64,000 nt of DNA, from positions 186,001 to 250,000 of the forward strand of contig OX621169.1 of NCBI GenBank assembly GCA_951640195.1, read 5' to 3'. The stretch is from Porpolomopsis calyptriformis. Taxonomy: Eukaryota; Basidiomycota; Agaricomycetes; Agaricales; Hygrophoraceae. Of this stretch, positions 35,320 to 47,418 are shown in pieces. Below the pieces are notes generated by a model. The model ran no database searches and was not told the origin of the DNA. It worked only from the letters and a program-made list of their open reading frames with translations. Made by a program: the position numbers and the translations under genes. Each line of letters begins with the position of its first letter. The stretch's first letter is position 1.

Positions 35320-35405
35320 CTAGTAAATACCTACTAATACCTAGTGATACCTAGTAAATTACTAGAAATTACTAGAAATTACTAGTAATACCTAGTAATA
35401 CCTAG
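35320..35405. repeat. Short tandem repeats of acctagta / attactaga
   Basis: Runs of acctagtaa, acctactaa, acctagtga, then attactaga three times, then acctagtaat twice. Confidence 0.8.
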
Positions 35406-35474
35406 TGAAAGAGGTATTTTACAGTTAAAAATATGATTTTGTCCAGTTTAGCCCTTCATATATATGCCTTACAC

Positions 35475-35850
35475 TGCTTATTGTAGTACCCTAATCAGTC
35501 TGCCCATGAGGATTTGGTTATTCCAGGATGTTGTCACACTAATGCTATTGATTGAACATAACATGCTAACTCTGTGAGAAGTTGAAGATATATCTTCTGA
35601 TACCTCTTGCATACTAATTACAGTACCCCAATCATTCCACACATGAGGATTGGACTACTCCTGACATTTGTAGCACTAATGCTATTAATGTAACATGAAA
35701 TCCCAATGCTTAGAGAGCTCTGTGATAAGTTGAAGGTATACCCCCCATATATCTTATATACTTCTTGTGGCACCCTAGTCAATCCATACATGAGGATTAG
35801 ACTATTCCTAATGTTTGTAACACTGATGCTGTTACATCAGCAAAACCTGA
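35475..35850. repeat. Diverged tandem array, three units of about 135-150 bp
   Basis: Units start near 35481 (ttgtagtaccctaatcag), 35617 (attacagtaccccaatcat) and 35764 (ttgtggcaccctagtcaat). Each continues with catgaggatt, an ggactattcc-like run, and cactaatgctatt. No coding sense. Satellite-like, old. Confidence 0.75.
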
Positions 35851-35892
35851 TTTTCATCCATAGAGTTTGGCAAATCTCATAGAAACTATAGT

Positions 35893-36292
35893 TGTTATAA
35901 ACTGGTTGTTCGGAATGCGTTTTACTTCGGGTGTTCTGTCCCAAGAGATATAGGGTATGGTTCTAAGTCCTTGTTATGAGTAGCTAACGAGGAATCAGAC
36001 TTAAGGTCTGATACGTACAAGAGGTACTCTTTATATACTGACTACTTATCTGTATGAGTCAGTGTGACATAACATGAGGTAGAGATAAGAATGAGTCATC
36101 GTGATCGATGACGAATCATAAGGGGTTGAAACATAATGGAAATGAAAGGTATCTGTATATGGATAGAGTAATGGGGAATCCCAGAGAGAGACAATGGGGA
36201 ATTCCAATGAAAGAATGTGAGGATTCCCAAGATAAGATACAGGTTTGCATGTGATAAGATAAAGGAAAGAAAAGAAAATTACAACCGTGACA
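35893..36292 (-). repeat. 3' LTR of copy B
   Basis: 400 bp; minus strand TGTCACGGTTG to AGTTTATAACA. The purine tract before it (GAAGCTGAGGTGTA) is weak. Confidence 0.93.
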
Positions 36293-36327
36293 TACACCTC
36301 AGCTTCAAAGGAAATTCGTCCCGAATG

Positions 36328-37651
36328 TCAAACTTGGGCGGTGTCAGTCATTTCGTCTTCTGAGGCCTGGGTTGGGATTTCCTTGGTGGCAGGGGCCTCG
36401 ATGGCCACTGAGGGAGAAGTGATGGGGTTGACTTCCGAGGCCGCTGATATGACCCCTTGGTCCCCTGAGGTCCGGAGGACATGTTCCACATATCTACGTG
36501 ATCCTCCAGACGTCTACTACACTACTACGATGTCCCCAACTACGCGATTCGGCTTCCTGTCCAGCGATTTATCTCCGAACGCTTCGGATTTCTGTGAATT
36601 TCTTCGAATTCTCTGATCCTTCTATTCGTGATTGCAGCTCATATCAAAGGATGCATCTGATAGCCAGACATCCATTGTGTAGATCCTCATCGTTCCCATT
36701 GACCCTTTCACTGGTGGCTTCATTCAGAAGTCTCATCCCTTTACTATATAGCATATAAAGGGATCTTTGTTTTCACAGATATATTTACTTGTAGATATGT
36801 TTGTATCATAGAGAAGGAAGATAGATCCCATTGTCCCACGTCTAGTCCTTCATGTTTGAGCCTCTTCGACTGCCTCTAGCACTCTAGAGAGTGCTCCGAA
36901 TTTCTGATTTCTTCTATTTCTTTGATTTGCACGATTTCTTTGATAGCTCCTTTCTATTGTGCCTCCCACCATCTCTTGGGGCAGATCCCAGAGCTCAGAC
37001 AGCTCCCCATCGCATCACTGCTTCAATGGGGGAAGGGGCTCGGACTGTCGCGATGTCGTCGTCATCAATCGGGTACTCCAGGTCAACATTGATAGGATAT
37101 TCGACTGATTTCCCATATTCGATTAACGTTTCCGTTGTCGCGAGATCTTGTTGAGCTTGAAGGAAGTCTTCTCTGGTGAGTCATTCAGATCAATAAGTCT
37201 CTTCCACGAGCTTGGTGATAATGGCGTGAGTGGTGACATCATAACAATCTACCCATGTATGCTTCTTTTGTCATTGGAGCTCCCAAACCTTGAGCTCACT
37301 TTCGTCCCAATGGTTCTTCCAAAATAAAGCACTCTTCTCTGATGCTTTGAGTTCAGCTTGCAAGACTTCACGCTCTTGACAGAGTTCATGGTTCCAGTTG
37401 CTGACGCTGTTGCTGTGGACCGTGAGGCAGGAAATGGTGATGGCAGGATCTTCAGGAGGAGGGGTTTGAGTGGGATATTCCTTGAAGAAATCTTCTGCGC
37501 AAGTGCGGGCTTGTCGATGTAGTTGTCAAGTAGAGGAAGCAGAGGTGGAAGGACTGGGGGTAGGGGAGTGGATAGCGGACGAGGGAATTTGTCCAGAATG
37601 CCAGATGGCGACTTGAGGGGAAGGGGATCATGTGGATCGTGTGGCTGGCAT
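36328..37651 (-). pseudogene. Accessory ORF downstream of pol, copy B (split by S LTR)
   Basis: Removing the 577 inserted bases leaves 747 bases, 249 codons, from MPATRSTxSPSPQVAIW to DTAQV. This matches the family A frame at 3294-4031 end to end, with a net difference of three codons. The shared middle (SNWNHELCQEREVLQAELK, WKNHWDESELKVWELQ) is predicted coiled coil and is followed by DCYDVTTHAIITKLVEE. Both copies have the same TGA within the motif SE-stop-LTRED, so at least that codon was hit in both or inherited. Unknown role. Position after integrase recalls env or aORFs, but there is no membrane span. Confidence 0.7.
36445..37017 (+). repeat. Solo LTR, S family (copy 3, 573 bp)
   Basis: TGATATGACC to CATCGCATCA inside the accessory ORF of copy B. 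The intact counterpart at 3.9 kb shows the empty site. Near-exact duplication ccgct / ctgct. Confidence 0.92.
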
Positions 37652-37812
37652 GATGGAGTTGTTGCGACGTTTTAGTCTAGTGATTCAAGTTGTTGCAACA
37701 AGATTATTGAGTCGTGAAGGAAAGTGGAGACATTTCGCAGTTTATAAGGAGTGGTTCTAAAAATAGAGGTCAATTCTTGGCAGACGGGATGATGACAAAC
37801 GAATGAATAGAA

Positions 37813-40800
37813 TCAGGTTGCCGTTTGAATTGAGTCTTCATATGTCTTCACAATTTCCTTGGCGTGTTGTAAAATGTTTGATCGATCTTCCCAAGTGGCT
37901 TCTTTGATTGGATAGCCTGTCCATTTGACCAAGTATTTTCATCATCGTTTAGCTCCGGAATGTTGTAGTATGGATTCGACCTCATATTCTTCTTCATTTT
38001 CAATCAGATCAGGAGGAGGCTGTGATGTGCTGATGACATCGGGGTGGAGCGATTCATTTCTAACGTTGGGTCTCAGGAGTGAAATGTGAAAGACTGGGTG
38101 CAGTCTCCATGTTCCAGGGATGTCGATCAGATAAGCAAGGTCCGATATCTTTTTCAAGACCTTGAATAGTCCAGTCCATTGATTGTCGAGCTTCTTCGAG
38201 GGTCATGTCGTCTTGATATTCTTGGTGTCCAACCAGACTAAATCTCCTTCTTCGTAGGAGGGTGAGGGTTTCCGTTTTCGATCAGCATATTTCTTCATCG
38301 TTTCCGTTGTCTTTGATAAGGATCGTTCAGCATTTTGCTGTGTGCGCATGAGGCGTTCGTGAAAGGTGTTGGCTGCGGGCATATTGCTTTGATCTGGAAT
38401 AGTTGTGGGGAGGTAGAGATGACATCCGTATTCCATGTAGAATGGTGATTGTGAAGTGGCAGAGTGTTGCCGATTGTTGTAGGTGAATTCCGCAGAAGCA
38501 AGCCATTCTGACCAGTCGTCTTGCATGAAGTTGGTATAGAAACGTAAGTAGACTTCGAGTTCTTGATTGGTACATTCTGTTTGACCATCTGTTTGGGGAT
38601 AGTATGCAGTGGAGAGACTGGAGATGATTCCTAAGGAGTTGTTGAGGGCTTCTGTGAATTTGGACACAAATTGTACTCCATGATCGGATATAACCTTTTG
38701 GGGCCATCCATGATGTTTCCAGACGTGATTCCGAAAGAGTTTCACAGCACCTTCTGATGAGAGATTAGAGGTTGTCGGGATAAAATGATCACGTTTAGTA
38801 AAGCGATCGACAATGACCATCACAGCATCATAGCCTTGTGACTTGGGGAGTTTAACAATGAGATTGACGGTAATCTCTTTCCATGGTTCTGTAGAAAGGG
38901 GTATGGGTTGGAGTAATCCTGACAGTTTCGAAGGGAAGTTCTTGTTTTGTTGACAAGCAAGGTAGGATCGAACATAGTTGGTGATGTCTTGTGGGGCACC
39001 ATCCCAAATAAAGTTACGAAGTACAAGTTCCTTCGTCTTCTCAATGCCAGGGTGGCCAGTGTGGGGGTAGGCATGGGACAGTCGTATAATGTCTGTGCGC
39101 AAAGATACTTCCTCTGGCACCACTATTCGACCTTCAACATCGCGTACAAGCCCATCAGCTTGGGTCCAAGCAAGTGAGGCATCCTCGAGTTTATCTTGAA
39201 TCTTCTGCGGGAGCGGGATTTTGAAGCATAATCTAGAGAGAAGACTTGAATTTGACAATTTGACAATTGAATTAATCCATCAGTTGCGCGCTATCAGAAC
39301 TTCGTTCTCCATGTCGGCTTCAACATCGGGCAAGTAATCTGGGCGTCTGGACAGACCGTCAGCTTTGTTCTTCCTACCTGGAACATACTCAATTTTGTAT
39401 CCAAACCTGGACAGATATTCAGACCAACGAGTCTGGCGATTAAACAAACGAAGATTTTTGGAGAAATATCGCAAGGCCAGACTGTTTTGATGAGGATATC
39501 ATGTCTTGCTCCTTCAAGGAGATGGTGCCACTGTTCGAAAGAATCAATGATCGCCAGGAGCTCTAGGTCGTGAGTAGGGTAGTTCTTTTTAGCAGGGGAG
39601 GTAGATCTTGAATGATAGCCAACAGGTTTCCAGTATCCATCGTGAAGTTGGGAGAGTATTCCTGCGATTCCGATGATGGAAGCGTCAGTCTCCAGATAAT
39701 AAGGGAGATCGCGATCAGGAATATGAAGAATGGGTGCATTCATCAAAAGGGATTTGATGTTGTTGAAAGCTTCTTGTCTTCGAGGAGTCCATTCCCACAC
39801 AGTTTCATTGTGCAAGAGTTCGTAGAGAGGGGTAGCGACCTTGGAGAAACCCTTGATGTACTTTTGCCAAAAGTTTGCACTGCCCAAGAAGGATTGGAGT
39901 TGTTTCACTGTTTCTGGAATAGGCCAAGACATGATGGCGTCGACCTTCTTTGGATTGGTGGTGATTCATCCTTTGGACAAGACGACTCCAAGATAAATGA
40001 CTTCTTCCTTCTCGAACTGGCATTTCACAGGTTTGCATGAGAGTCCATGTTTCTTCATGACATCCAGAGTTTTGAAAGTCCAGTATCGCAGTTCCTGTAA
40101 ATTGTCTCCACAAACAAGCACGTTATTGATATAGATGAAAATGTTTCCAGAGTCCAGAACTTCTTTGAATCTTGTGTCAATCATTCGCTGAAAGGTAGCT
40201 GGAGAGTTTCGCAAACCAAAGAACATGACAGTGGGTTCAAAGGCACCTGCCTCAGTGATAAAAGTGGCTTTCCATTCGTCGCCTTCCTTGATCCTGATGT
40301 TATTAAATCCCCATCAGATATCCATGACCGTAAACAGAGATGCTGTTAAGAGCTTTGGTCATTAGAGTATTTGGTGAAGAAGGGGAAGGGGATAATGGTC
40401 GGGAACCATGTGTTCATTGAGGTAGCAGTAATATTCAATAGGATGGAAGCCAGCATTCTTGCCTTTAGCATTCACTTCTTTGGCTTTCTTTCCAAAGAAG
40501 AATGGAGAGACTTGTTTCAACTTGGAAGTTCGTATTCGTCCAGTAGACAAGTTTTCATCAATGTAAGTGATCCATCTCAAGAGGGGACATTGCATATTTC
40601 ACGCCTTTGACTGGTCTGAAGGTTTCATTCAGTTCTATGGCATGGTCGAATTCCGAATGCGGTGGAAGGCAGTCGAAGGATTCTTTGGCAAAGACGCTAG
40701 AGTAGTCTTTCCAGTATACCTCCGGTACAAACTTTCACATATCTTCTTCCACTGTGCTGGCTTTGGATTCATCTGACTTCGATACGCATTGATTCATGGC

Positions 40801-41399
40801 CAGCGTGACCGATTCCATTCCTGGTGACTCCGCATCGCTGACTATCCATCATGGAAGAGGGAAATCTTTGCTATCCAGAGCCAGTGTTGCCTCTTTCCAA
40901 TCGATGTTGGGGTTGTGCTTTTGAGCCATGGGAAGCCAAGGATAATATCCATCTTAGATCCGAGATCGGTCACTTCCCATTGGATCTGCTCATTGTGTCC
41001 TCCAGGAGCCTCTAACCAAATATCAATATCATTCTCAATGGGTCCACCTCGGTTTTCAGATCCATCGGCATTCCGTACGGGGATTGGAGTTTCCAATTGT
41101 GTTAGAGTAAAATTGTGGCGAGTTGTGAAAGATTTGTCCATGAAATTTCCAGAGGCTCCACTATCAACCAGAGCAGTGGCCGGAACACATCGACCAGTGT
41201 CGGTAGCTTCAATCCAAATGTCCAAAATGAGTCTGAGATTGCCTTCTTCAAGAGTACCAAGAATTTCAAATAGATTGCATGGAGTGATGGTACATTCTTG
41301 AGTAGATATGTCCATAATGGCAGGCGAAACATTGGGACTCCTTAAAAACCCTGTTCTTTCAGTTCCTTGATGAGCTGAGCTTTTCTTTCCTTCGGCCAA
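37813..41399 (-). pseudogene. pol of copy B: protease to chromodomain
   Basis: Protease ALVDSGASGNFMDKSF (about 41135-41185). RT from about 40610 (PFFFGKKAKEVNAKG, FFGLRNSPATFQ) with YIDD changed to YINN (40122-40127). RNase H follows at about 39930-39330 (ETDASIIGIAGILSQ), with a frame shift near 39485. Integrase 39258-38203 is nearly open: HHCC damaged (Cys to Tyr in SYLACQQNK), first Asp is Asn (38863-38865), second Asp kept (ISDHG), Glu kept (QTECTNQ). Chromodomain KYLVKWTGYPIKEATWED near 37900-37930, end TGA at 37813. A further frame slip near 41330 separates it from gag; in the related element G the two are in one frame. Confidence 0.9.
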
Positions 41400-42502
41400 C
41401 GATCAATCCCGCAGTTGTCCACCACTCAAATAGTTTCCTCCATAGTAGCTAGGGAAACCATTTCATCGACTCATTCCATCTCAACACCTCGAATGCTTCA
41501 TCCTTGACCTCACCCTGTGGTTGGTCTTCCTCGTCGTCCAGCAGGGGCACTACTCGATGGACGCGCTGACAAAGAAGAGGCGAGAGGGGAATTTGGACAC
41601 TTGTTCACCCAATGACCTGGTTCTCCGCAGCGATAGCAGTTGCCTCACGGAACGCGTGATATTGATGAAGAGGAAGTTGTCTCCTGTTTGACAGGAGCAG
41701 AGGAGGGAGTTTGAGTCGTCAGTTGAGCCATAGTTTCCCTGGGAGCGTAGTAGTTGCCCCAGGGAGCGGCACGTCGCTCGAGTGTGAGTTCGAGACATTG
41801 TTGGTCAAAGGTGGAAGCTTTTCGTTTCCAAGCGTTAAGAGTAGCGGGGATGGGATCAAGGGCATAGATTTTTTCGAGGATTCCGGGATTAAGGCCGTTC
41901 CAGTAGAAAACTTTGAGCACGTTGTCGTTGAAACCAGTTTCATCCGCGAGAGCTCCAAATCGTACATTATAATTGTCCACAGTGGAAAGTCCTTGAGTTA
42001 CCTTTTGGATTTTGACCTGTGCTGTTGCCTTGGCATCCACATCTCTGAAGCTATCCTCAAGCAGTTCCATGAAATCCTCATAGTCGGCTCTGATCCACTA
42101 GTTGCGATTAAAATCTTGAGTCTGCTGTTGGGCCCACGATTGGGCGACTCCTTTCTTCATGAACGACAAGATGTAGGTAATCCTCTGTCTGTCAGACCAC
42201 TGACTGTCGTCAAGGACTAGACGATAGGCTTGGATGAAGTCGAGACATTTAGCTGCAGACCTGTCATATTCATTGGGTTTAGCAATCTTGATGGAGGGAG
42301 GAGTGGGTTGTTGAGGTAAGGGAGGTTGTTGGGGTGGCTGAGGGGGTTGAGGAGGTTGTGGCTGTTGTTGTTGTTGCTGAAGCTGAGCAATCAACTGGGT
42401 TTGTTGAGTAATGGTTTGTTTGAGTTGACGAATAGTAGCTATTAAGGTTGTGAGATCTATGGTAGGGGGGTTGGTGGGGGCATTGGTGGATGTTCCTGAC
42501 AT
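41400..42502 (-). pseudogene. gag of copy B
   Basis: Starts MSGTSTNAPTNPPTIDLTT. An N-terminal coiled coil (LIATIRQLKQTITQQTQLIA), a Gln/Pro tract, KIAKPNEYDRSAAKCLDF, a capsid-like part (YILSFMKKGVAQSWAQ) and a CCHC knuckle CYRCGEPGHWVNKCP (about 41605-41650). Stops near 42098 and several after the knuckle. An upstream Asn/Thr/Ser-rich frame (42680-42500) could be a leader. Confidence 0.85.
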
Positions 42503-42938
42503 GTTGGTGGATGTCGTAGGTAGTGGGGTTGTTGGAGCTGTTGGTGTTGGTGTAGATGTTGCAGAGGAAAGTTGGGAATAAAGGGAACCATATCATCCTG
42601 GTGGTGTAGCAGTTTGTTGATGAACTGGTCTTGTTGCTGGGGCTGAAGATGAAGAGAAGAGTCCTCTTGTTCTTGATCAACTTCGAGGTCCTAGAGGAGC
42701 AGGAGCAGGAGTAGAAGTGGGAGCAGCTAACGTTTCTTCAAGAGCAGAAGAAAAGGATGGTTCTTGATCTCGAATTGTAGCTGAAAAGGTCAATCTCGAA
42801 AGAGGGTCTTCATATTGTTCTTCAATGTCTGAGTTGTCAGTAGAAGCCAGGATGAAAGTGGGTGAGAGACAAAGAGGTGATGTCGATGATCACAGTGATG
42901 AGGGCGTTTGGATAAGCAAGTGGGAGAGAACCAGAAGG

Positions 42939-42950
42939 AAGTCTAATTCT
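42939..42950 (-). promoter_or_regulatory. Self-priming primer-binding site of copy B
   Basis: The minus strand after the 5' LTR reads AGAATTAGACTT. The LTR at 43050-43060 reads gaatcagactt on the plus strand, so the transcript carries the complement with one G-U pair in 11. The source lies about 35 nt after a TATATAAAG box. Confidence 0.65.
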
Positions 42951-43350
42951 TGTTATAAACTGGTTGTTCGGAATGCGTTTTACTTCGGGTGTTCTGTCCC
43001 AAGAGATATAGGGTATGGTTCCAGGTCCTTGTTATGAGTAGCTAATGAGGAATCAGACTTAAGGTCTGATACGTACAAGAGGTACTCTTTATATACTGAC
43101 TACTTATCTGTATAAGTCAGTGCAACATAACATGAGGTAGAGATAAGAATGAGTCATCATGATCGATGACGAATCATAAGGGGTTGAAATATAATGGAAA
43201 TGAAAGGTATCTGCATATGGATAGAGTAATGGGGAATTCTGGAGAGAGACAATGGGGAATTCCAACGAAAGAATGTGGGGATTCCCAAGATAAGATACAG
43301 GTTTGCATGTGATAAGATAAAGGAAAGAAAAGAAAATTACGACCATGACA
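42951..43350 (-). repeat. 5' LTR of copy B
   Basis: 400 bp; TATA-like box on the minus strand near 43089-43097. Confidence 0.93.
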
Positions 43351-43390
43351 TAGTACACTAAAGTGACACTATAGTAGCTATAGTAAAACC

Positions 43391-43597
43391 TGATAAGAAT
43401 ATGAGTGAAGATGATATAATGAAGAGTCGTTATTTATTACACTTATCTGTATCTACCTTATATATGTACGTATAATCAAAGGGACGTGTTTCATACAATG
43501 GGGTTGCACAGACATTGTTCAAGGGGTCACTTGGCCAAAGGGCCAACAGTCAATGGGATCAAAGGGGGGGGCTTGTGCTCACTTGCACATTCTGACA
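43391..43597 (-). repeat. Copia 3' LTR
   Basis: 207 bp, minus strand TGTCAGAATG to TCTTATCA. Confidence 0.94.
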
Positions 43598-43604
43598 CTC
43601 CCCC

Positions 43605-46600
43605 TCAAGCTGCACATAGCCCTAACTCAGAAGCAAAGTGTTTAGCTTTTGCTGAGGGCAATGGCTTGGTAAGTACATCAGCAGTCATATGCTCAGTTGG
43701 GCAGTATTCAAGCCTGAGTAAGCCTTTTCCAATGATCCAGTGAATAAAGTGGTATCAGATATCGATATGTTTCATTCGAGTGTGGTATTGGTGATCTTTT
43801 GATAGCGCAATGGCTGATTGGTTATCTGAAAAAAGAGTAGTTGTTAGATGGCAGTCTAGGGTTGATCGCAAGGTTTTACTTCAGGCTCTGGGTGTAGGGT
43901 TTTAAAGGGCTAGTAGACTACTGATTGGGGTGTTAACGAAAGAAACAGACTTATCCTAAGTCTATCTACTGCTAGCTTTATATACTAGCTAAGTATGAGT
44001 CATACTGACTATGTGTGAGTCGTAACGACTATGGATGAGTCATGTAGATAAGGAGAGTGATGGTTGACTAAATATAGATATGACTTGGTCACCTTCTATT
44101 ACTAAGTGGAGCTTGGGTGGCTAAGTGGCTATTGATGTAAACTGTCTGATGTAAATAGGAATAGACAAGCAAAGGAAAAAGAAAAAATATATCTCTGACA
44201 GTAGTCAGGTCTGTGACTTGACCAAAGACTTCACCAATAAAGGTGCGAAGCCATAAGGCTTCCTTTGCAGCATGGGTTGCCGCTACATATTCGGCTTTAG
44301 TAGTTGACAGAGCAATGATCTCTTGTTGTTTTGAGCTCCAGGAGACAGCAGCGTTATCTATAAGAAAGGCGTAACCAGAGATAGCATGGCAGTCTTCGTG
44401 CATACTGCCATCAGCATCACAATATCCAGTTAGTTCTTGTACTAGACTACTATACATCAATCGTAGATCTCAGGTTCCCTTGAGGTAACAAAAAACTCAT
44501 TTAACAACTTCCCAATGGGCTCGACCAGGGTTGTCAAGAAAACATGAGAGTGATGCTACAGCATAAGCTATGTCGGGTCGGGTTCCAATTGCTGCATACA
44601 TTAAGGATCCAACAGCCTCTCGGTAAGGGACATTACACATGTCAGCAATTTCTTGCGTTGTCACAGGACACTGGGCAGTCGAAAGCCAGCTATTTGGTTC
44701 CATGGGTGAGGATATAGGTTTGGCATCCTCGAGGTTGAATCGTTTGATGATAGAATCAATGTATGAATGCTGACAAAGCGATATCATTCTTGCTCTTCTG
44801 TCACATTTGACCTTGATACCTAGCAGCCAATGGATTTCTCCAAGGTCAGTAATTGCTAGCTCCTTATTGAGTTTGGTCTTGACCTCATCCATTGAAGCTG
44901 GGGTACTTGTGACAACAGTCAGGTCATTGACGTGAGCCACGATGATTATTACATCAGCATCTGAACATCAGAAGAAAACAGCATGGTCCACTTCACAGCG
45001 TGCAAGTCCAAACAGCTTGCGTAGGACATTGAATAGCTTTTCATACCACCATCATCCACTCTGTTTCAGTCCGTAAATTGCCTTCCGCAGGTGCAGAACA
45101 TGTCCAGGATGGAATGGAGCTCCAGGGATTTGCCTCATATAGATGACTTCGTTTTCATCGAGGACTCTATTCAGGTAAGCACTCTTTACATCAATTTGAT
45201 GGATTTCGAGATCCTGACGAGCAGCAAGTGCCAGCACAGTCCTAATTGAAGCTAGCTTGGCCACAGGAGTGTAGGTTTCAAAGTAATCAACTCTGGGTAC
45301 TTGAGAAAGTCCTTGGGCCACAAGTCGTGCCCTATAGCACTCAATATGGCCATCAGCATTCTTCTTGATTTGGAATACCCATTTATTTCCAATCACATTC
45401 GCGTTGGGTGGCATTTTGACTCGTTCCCAGGTCCCAGCTCTTTCCAGAGTTTCTAGTTCCTCGTTGATGGCTATTTTCCACTTGTCCCAGTCAGGACTTT
45501 GTTTGGCTTCAGTCAGACTTCGTGGTTCAAATCCTTCGATGTCGGCCATCATGGCAACCAAGTTGTATTCGTCTTCACCCTCAGGACCTTCGCAGATGGA
45601 CGCTTCTTCAAGGATTGGTGCTTGTAGGCCAGCAGGTAGGCTATTATAGCTTTTATGGCCAGTTATTGATCCTTTTCCTTGCAGGATATCAAGCACATAT
45701 TGAGTCGGTCGTCGGAGGCATTTTGGGTGTCCAGTAGGGTCCATTTGATCGTCGGATGTCGCTTTCATATCGTCGGAAAGGGTAGAAGTTGAGGGATTTT
45801 GTTTTGACTTGAGGGTATCAATGGGAATGGGATTTTCGACGTTTTGAAGATCTTGGGCCAGGGATTTCGATTCGGACTTCGGTGAGACGTTTATCTGGTT
45901 CGTCTGGTTCGTATCTAGCGTCTGTTCAAGTGTTTTCGGTGCGGATGACGTTCATGTGTTATTCAGAGCACTAGGGGTGGTTCTATCACCTAAATCCTCC
46001 CCCTCACACGAAATAGTGGGCGCGTCGATTGGGGTGAGCTTTCCTTCGTCGAAAATGGCACTACGTTCGACTGTGACAGTTCGTTTATCACGCCAAAACA
46101 TGCGGTGGCCTTTACTGGCTTCGTCAAAGCCCATCCAGCAGCCTTCTTTAGCTCGGTTATCCAGTTTTGATAAAGGTTTGTTGGCAATCCACACACGACA
46201 TCCCCATTCCTTGAGCTGTGAAAGGTTGGGTTTATGGCCATGGGCAACCTCAAAAGGTGTCTGCCCATCGAGGGCTTTCGTAGACGTTCGGTTTTTTAGC
46301 CACACAACATATCAGATGGCCTCTCCCCATAGGAATTTTGTCAGGGTGCTAGCATGGAGAATGGCATGGACTCTCTCCAATAGGATTCCATTGAGCCATT
46401 CAGCCACTCCATTTTCCTCTGGCGTGTCATGGACGGTAAGTTTTCATCTTGTTCCATGATCAGCAAGGTGCCTAGTGAATTCATCACTCATGAATTCTCC
46501 TCCTTGGTCAGAACGAAGTATCTTGATTGGCACATTCAGGTGGGTTGATAGGTGAGCTTCATACTGCTTGTAAGCATAAAACGTTTCAGCTTTCTCACAC

Positions 46601-47418
46601 AACAGGTAGATGTGCATTTCATGAGAGTAGTCATCTGTAAAGGTTACAAAGTAACGCCATCCTCCAGCAGTTTTGATTTGAGATGGTCCCCACAGATTGG
46701 AATGAATTTTGCCACTATCAACTGTGGCACATTTGCCCTCTCGGACAGTTGGGATGGGTGCCTGTTTAAACTTTGTGTATACATATGATTTGCAGAAGGT
46801 GGGTTCAGCAGAAGATTGGTCAAGGCCCAGACCAGTAATGAGACCCTTCTTGACCAGTTTTTCAGCAGCCACAGGTGCAATATGACCCATGTGCCAATGA
46901 AGGTCCATAACAGTAAGCTTTTCCACTACACTGTGGGCAAACTCATCAGGTTCACAAATAACTCAATATAGTCCATTCATTTTTGGGATTTGTCCAATCA
47001 GGGATCCAGAGCCATCACGAATTTCACAGTAACCACCTCCAAAGGTTGTCAAATATCCCACATCATTGATTCATCCAACAGAGATCAGGGTGAAAGCAAT
47101 ATTGGGGGTGTATAAAACTTCAGTAAGTTGCAGCTTTGAGGTATCCAATCCTCTTGGGATTTCTATAATCATGTCGCCTGTTCTATAGGCATTAAACTTT
47201 TGCTGATTCGCAGCATTGATCGCCTTCAGGGCCATCTCCCAATAGGTAGTGAACCTGTCCCAGTAGGGTGACAGATGTCAGGTTGATCCAGAATCATAGA
47301 GTTCGACAACTCCATCAGGTATGGATCCAACAAGGGTAGTGTTTGTAGATACTTTTGATGCAGCATCATCCAGATCAGCATCATCATCACATACAGTGAT
47401 AGCAGCAGGGGTTTCAGG
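43605..47418 (-). pseudogene. Copia pol: protease, integrase, RT, RNase H
   Basis: The order protease-integrase-RT is diagnostic of Copia. Protease: LYDSGST-stop-HLSP near 47260-47290, where the family has Arg. Integrase: zinc region LHWHMGH...(Cys lost in FCKSYVY), D in TFTDDYS, DQGGEF, and Glu in PEENGVAE (46430-46890). The linker region is acidic and polar. RT: TWERVKMPPNANVIGNKWVF, IDVKSAYLN, AIYGLKQSG. The YVDD box reads HVND (AAT 44926-44928). RNase H: GYCDADGS, AVSWSSKQQEIIALSTTKAE, then after the nested T LTR SDNQSAIALSKDHQYHTR, and the end LGLCAA-TGA at 43605. The frame is continuous throughout; around ten stops, mostly TGA at conserved Arg positions. Confidence 0.93.
43842..44200 (-). 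repeat. Solo LTR, T family (359 bp)
   Basis: TGTTAGATGG to CTCTGACA with exact duplication GTAGT (43837-43841 and 44201-44205), inside Copia RNase H. Same family as the LTR at 56657-57015, which belongs to Gypsy G. Confidence 0.93.

Larger units (their letters stand above)
35893..43350 (-). mobile_element. Complete family A chromovirus, copy B (7458 bp with nested LTR)
   Basis: 400-bp LTRs at 35893-36292 and 42951-43350 are flanked by TAGT/ATAGT on both sides (the A is shared with the LTR end). The minus-strand order is 5' LTR, self-primer, gag, protease, RT, RNase H, integrase, chromodomain, accessory ORF, 3' LTR. A 573-bp S-family solo LTR is nested in the accessory ORF. LTRs differ at about 17 positions, all transitions. 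All enzymes carry inactivating changes. Confidence 0.95.

Noticed and set aside
42279..42680. Asn/Thr-rich minus ORF upstream of copy B gag as a separate gene
   Set aside because: It overlaps gag in another frame and has simple composition; at most a leader.
35893..43350. Accessory ORF of copy B as a host gene captured by the element
   Set aside because: Present at the same position in both family copies, so it belongs to the family; capture long ago cannot be excluded.
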